DNA of 8,080 bases from Oscillospiraceae bacterium. GTDB lineage: Bacteria; Bacillota_A; Clostridia; Oscillospirales; CAG-272. Below the pieces are notes generated by a model. The model had not been told where the DNA came from. It worked only from the letters and a program-made list of their open reading frames with translations, and did no database searches. Each line of letters opens with the position of its first letter. Within the stretch, counting starts at the first letter, position 1. The position numbers were made by a program, and so were the translations under genes. Where the stretch lies: NCBI GenBank assembly GCA_015063445.1, contig SVUD01000065.1, positions 1-8,080 of the forward strand. The letters run 5' to 3'. Positions 7,436 to 8,080 of this stretch are shown here, in pieces.

Positions 7436-7464
7436 AGTATAGCACATTTTTTTCGATTTGTACA
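7436..7464 (-). promoter_or_regulatory. Extended -10 sigma-A promoter of the rlmB operon
   Basis: On the minus strand a -35-like TGTACA (7459-7464) and a -10 TATACT (7436-7441) are spaced by 17 bp, with TGC directly before the -10 (extended -10). Transcription should begin near 7429-7430, giving a 5' leader of about 35 nt before the ATG at 7394. No other promoter is evident within the four overlapping genes, so this probably drives the whole operon. Confidence 0.65.
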
Positions 7465-7614
7465 GTATACTTTTAAAAATTTTATATATTTTTAATTTTA
7501 TATAATAACATTGGAGAAAGTTGGAATTTTCCAGACTTTTCTCTATTCCACCTCCTTTGATTACGGCAGATTCATTTTTTAACACGGATAGGTACTTCGT
7601 TTTTCGAGGCACCC
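7465..7614. other. AT-rich spacer upstream of the rlmB promoter
   Basis: No supportable gene is seen. The part next to the promoter (7465-7505) is almost pure A/T and could act as an UP element. A near-perfect Shine-Dalgarno string, AAAGGAGGTG on the minus strand (7549-7558), has no ATG, GTG or TTG at useful spacing. A nine-pair hairpin with one mismatch and an AAAAA loop lies at 7591-7613 in minus-strand RNA, directly beyond the terminator on its right. Confidence 0.5.
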
Positions 7615-7657
7615 CAAAAAAGCAAAAAGCCGTCCCGATTCAAAAAAGGGAGACGGT
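7615..7657 (-). terminator. Minus-strand intrinsic terminator with no obvious gene before it
   Basis: On the minus strand CCGTC-T-CC (7649-7656) pairs with GGGACGG (7630-7636, one bulged base) around an A/T-rich 12-base loop, and is followed by TTTTT, GC and TTTTTT. This is a good intrinsic terminator for leftward transcription. The next minus-strand gene ends at 8016 and already has its own terminator at 7901-7938, so this one either backs that up or ends an unrecognised short RNA from the 7660-7900 stretch. Confidence 0.65.
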
Positions 7658-7660
7658 CTC

Positions 7661-7900
7661 TGTTATCATACCTAAATGGCGCGCATTTTTCGAAGAATTT
7701 TTTTGAGAGATATTTTAAAAAAAATCATTTCTTTGTATGCAAAATACAAACAAAAGATTACATTTACTTGCGTTTTTCGATAAGAAATATAGATATTTCT
7801 CGCAGATAAGCTTTTAAATTTCTACTCTTGCGTAAACACAAACGTTGCCAAAAATTCACTTTGCAAAAACTTCAGAATATCAAAATTCCGCTCACAAAAG
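7661..7900. other. AT-rich non-coding stretch with an 18-bp palindrome
   Basis: No credible protein or recognised RNA gene is visible on either strand. The palindrome AGAAATAT-AG-ATATTTCT (7783-7800) could be an operator or a hairpin. Leftward promoter candidates are weak, for example TTGCAT with a TTAAAA-like -10 around 7710-7742. The only open frames are short, start without a ribosome binding site and resemble nothing known. Confidence 0.4.
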
Positions 7901-7938
7901 AAAAACACGGGAATGGCAAAATCATTCCCGTGTTTTTT
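7901..7938. terminator. Strong bidirectional intrinsic terminator
   Basis: A perfect inverted repeat pairs AAAAACACGGGAATG (7901-7915) with its complement at 7923-7937 around a seven-base GCAAAAT loop. The GC-containing core is ten pairs, and there are T-runs on the 3' side in both orientations. It lies 78 bases beyond the stop of the minus-strand zinc-ribbon gene and most likely ends that transcript. Confidence 0.88.
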
Positions 7939-8015
7939 CTGAGCCGCCGCGACAAAACTACTAAGACGCAAAGCATACTTATTATATAGCACGCGCGGGG
8001 CATGGCTTTAAGAGA

Positions 8016-8080
8016 TTACTCCTGAGCTTCTCTCTTAGCTGCGAAGCATGCGCTGCAGTAAACAGGCTTTCCTTCGGTGG
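8016..8080 (-). CDS. C-terminal end of a zinc-ribbon (CxxC) protein, truncated by the window
   Basis: Only the last 21 codons are inside the window; the gene continues past the right edge. The visible peptide is TEGKPVYCSACFAAKREAQE followed by TAA. The VYC-x2-CF pattern preceded by a KP turn matches the second half of the small CxxC-x17-CxxC zinc-ribbon domain (TIGR04272-like), whose members usually read RPVYCrxCF. The first CxxC pair would lie just outside the window. Function is unknown; such ribbons bind zinc and often occur in small nucleic-acid-associated proteins. The strong terminator at 7901-7938 follows it. Confidence 0.6.
   Translation of the reverse strand, partial: TEGKPVYCSACFAAKREAQE

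Noticed and set aside
7395..7445. Longer rlmB reading frame beginning at an ATG at 7445
   Set aside because: That ATG overlaps the -10 hexamer and TG extension of the promoter at 7436-7464 and would precede the likely transcription start. The ATG at 7394 has a ribosome binding site at proper spacing.
7397..7612. Minus-strand 71-codon open frame upstream of rlmB
   Set aside because: It runs through the promoter, has no family resemblance and no Shine-Dalgarno before its start. The strong SD string inside it has no start codon at useful distance.
7521..7706. Plus-strand 61-codon frame with a TTG start
   Set aside because: It reads straight through the terminator hairpin at 7615-7657, its composition is not protein-like and it matches nothing recognised.
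7764..7859. Minus-strand 31-codon frame starting with GTG
   Set aside because: There is no ribosome binding site, the region is AT-rich and there is no recognisable sequence; expected by chance.

Overview
The window looks like a chromosomal segment of an anaerobic, low-to-moderate-GC Clostridia-type Firmicute. The gene families (a DUF421/DUF4363 pair, a TIGR03960/TIGR03936 radical-SAM pair, an RlmB-type methyltransferase), the strong GGAGG ribosome binding sites, the AT-rich spacers and the consensus sigma-A promoters all fit. The species cannot be named from the sequence.

Layout, left to right. Positions 1-240 hold a very strong minus-strand promoter (TTGACA, 17 bp, TAGAAT) with phased A-tracts upstream. 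It drives a structured leader of about 166 nt that runs off the left edge. This is the signature of a ribosomal RNA operon starting just outside the window, but that is an inference. From 315 to 1297 lie two translationally coupled plus-strand genes, a DUF421 (YetF-like) membrane protein and a DUF4363 single-pass protein. They converge, with no spacer at all, on a four-gene minus-strand operon.

The operon (7394 down to 1298) reads rlmB-type 2'-O-methyltransferase, then an 892-residue membrane protein, then a TIGR03960 radical-SAM protein, then a TIGR03936/DUF2344 protein. Each junction overlaps (8, 14 and 13 nt) and each downstream gene has its own Shine-Dalgarno sequence inside the preceding gene. 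A good extended -10 promoter sits just upstream of rlmB and fixes its start at 7394.

The most striking gene is the 892-residue protein at 3821-6499. Its C-terminal 550 residues follow the layout of a P1B-type (heavy-metal) P-type ATPase: 4 membrane helices, a cytosolic loop, 2 helices, P/N domains, 2 helices. Every catalytic signature is changed or gone. The phosphorylated Asp of DKTGT is Glu618, the CPC position reads MPA, SEHPL reads VGGPL, TGD reads TRD, and no GDGxND or TGE motif is present. It also carries an acidic, probably disordered N-terminal tail of about 340 residues. It looks like a pseudo-pump kept intact inside an RNA-modification operon, and it is the best candidate here for something undescribed.

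The right end (7395-8015) is non-coding. It contains the rlmB promoter, a minus-strand terminator with no evident gene in front of it, an AT-rich stretch with a palindrome, and a strong bidirectional terminator. That last terminator ends a zinc-ribbon gene whose C-terminus enters at the right edge.
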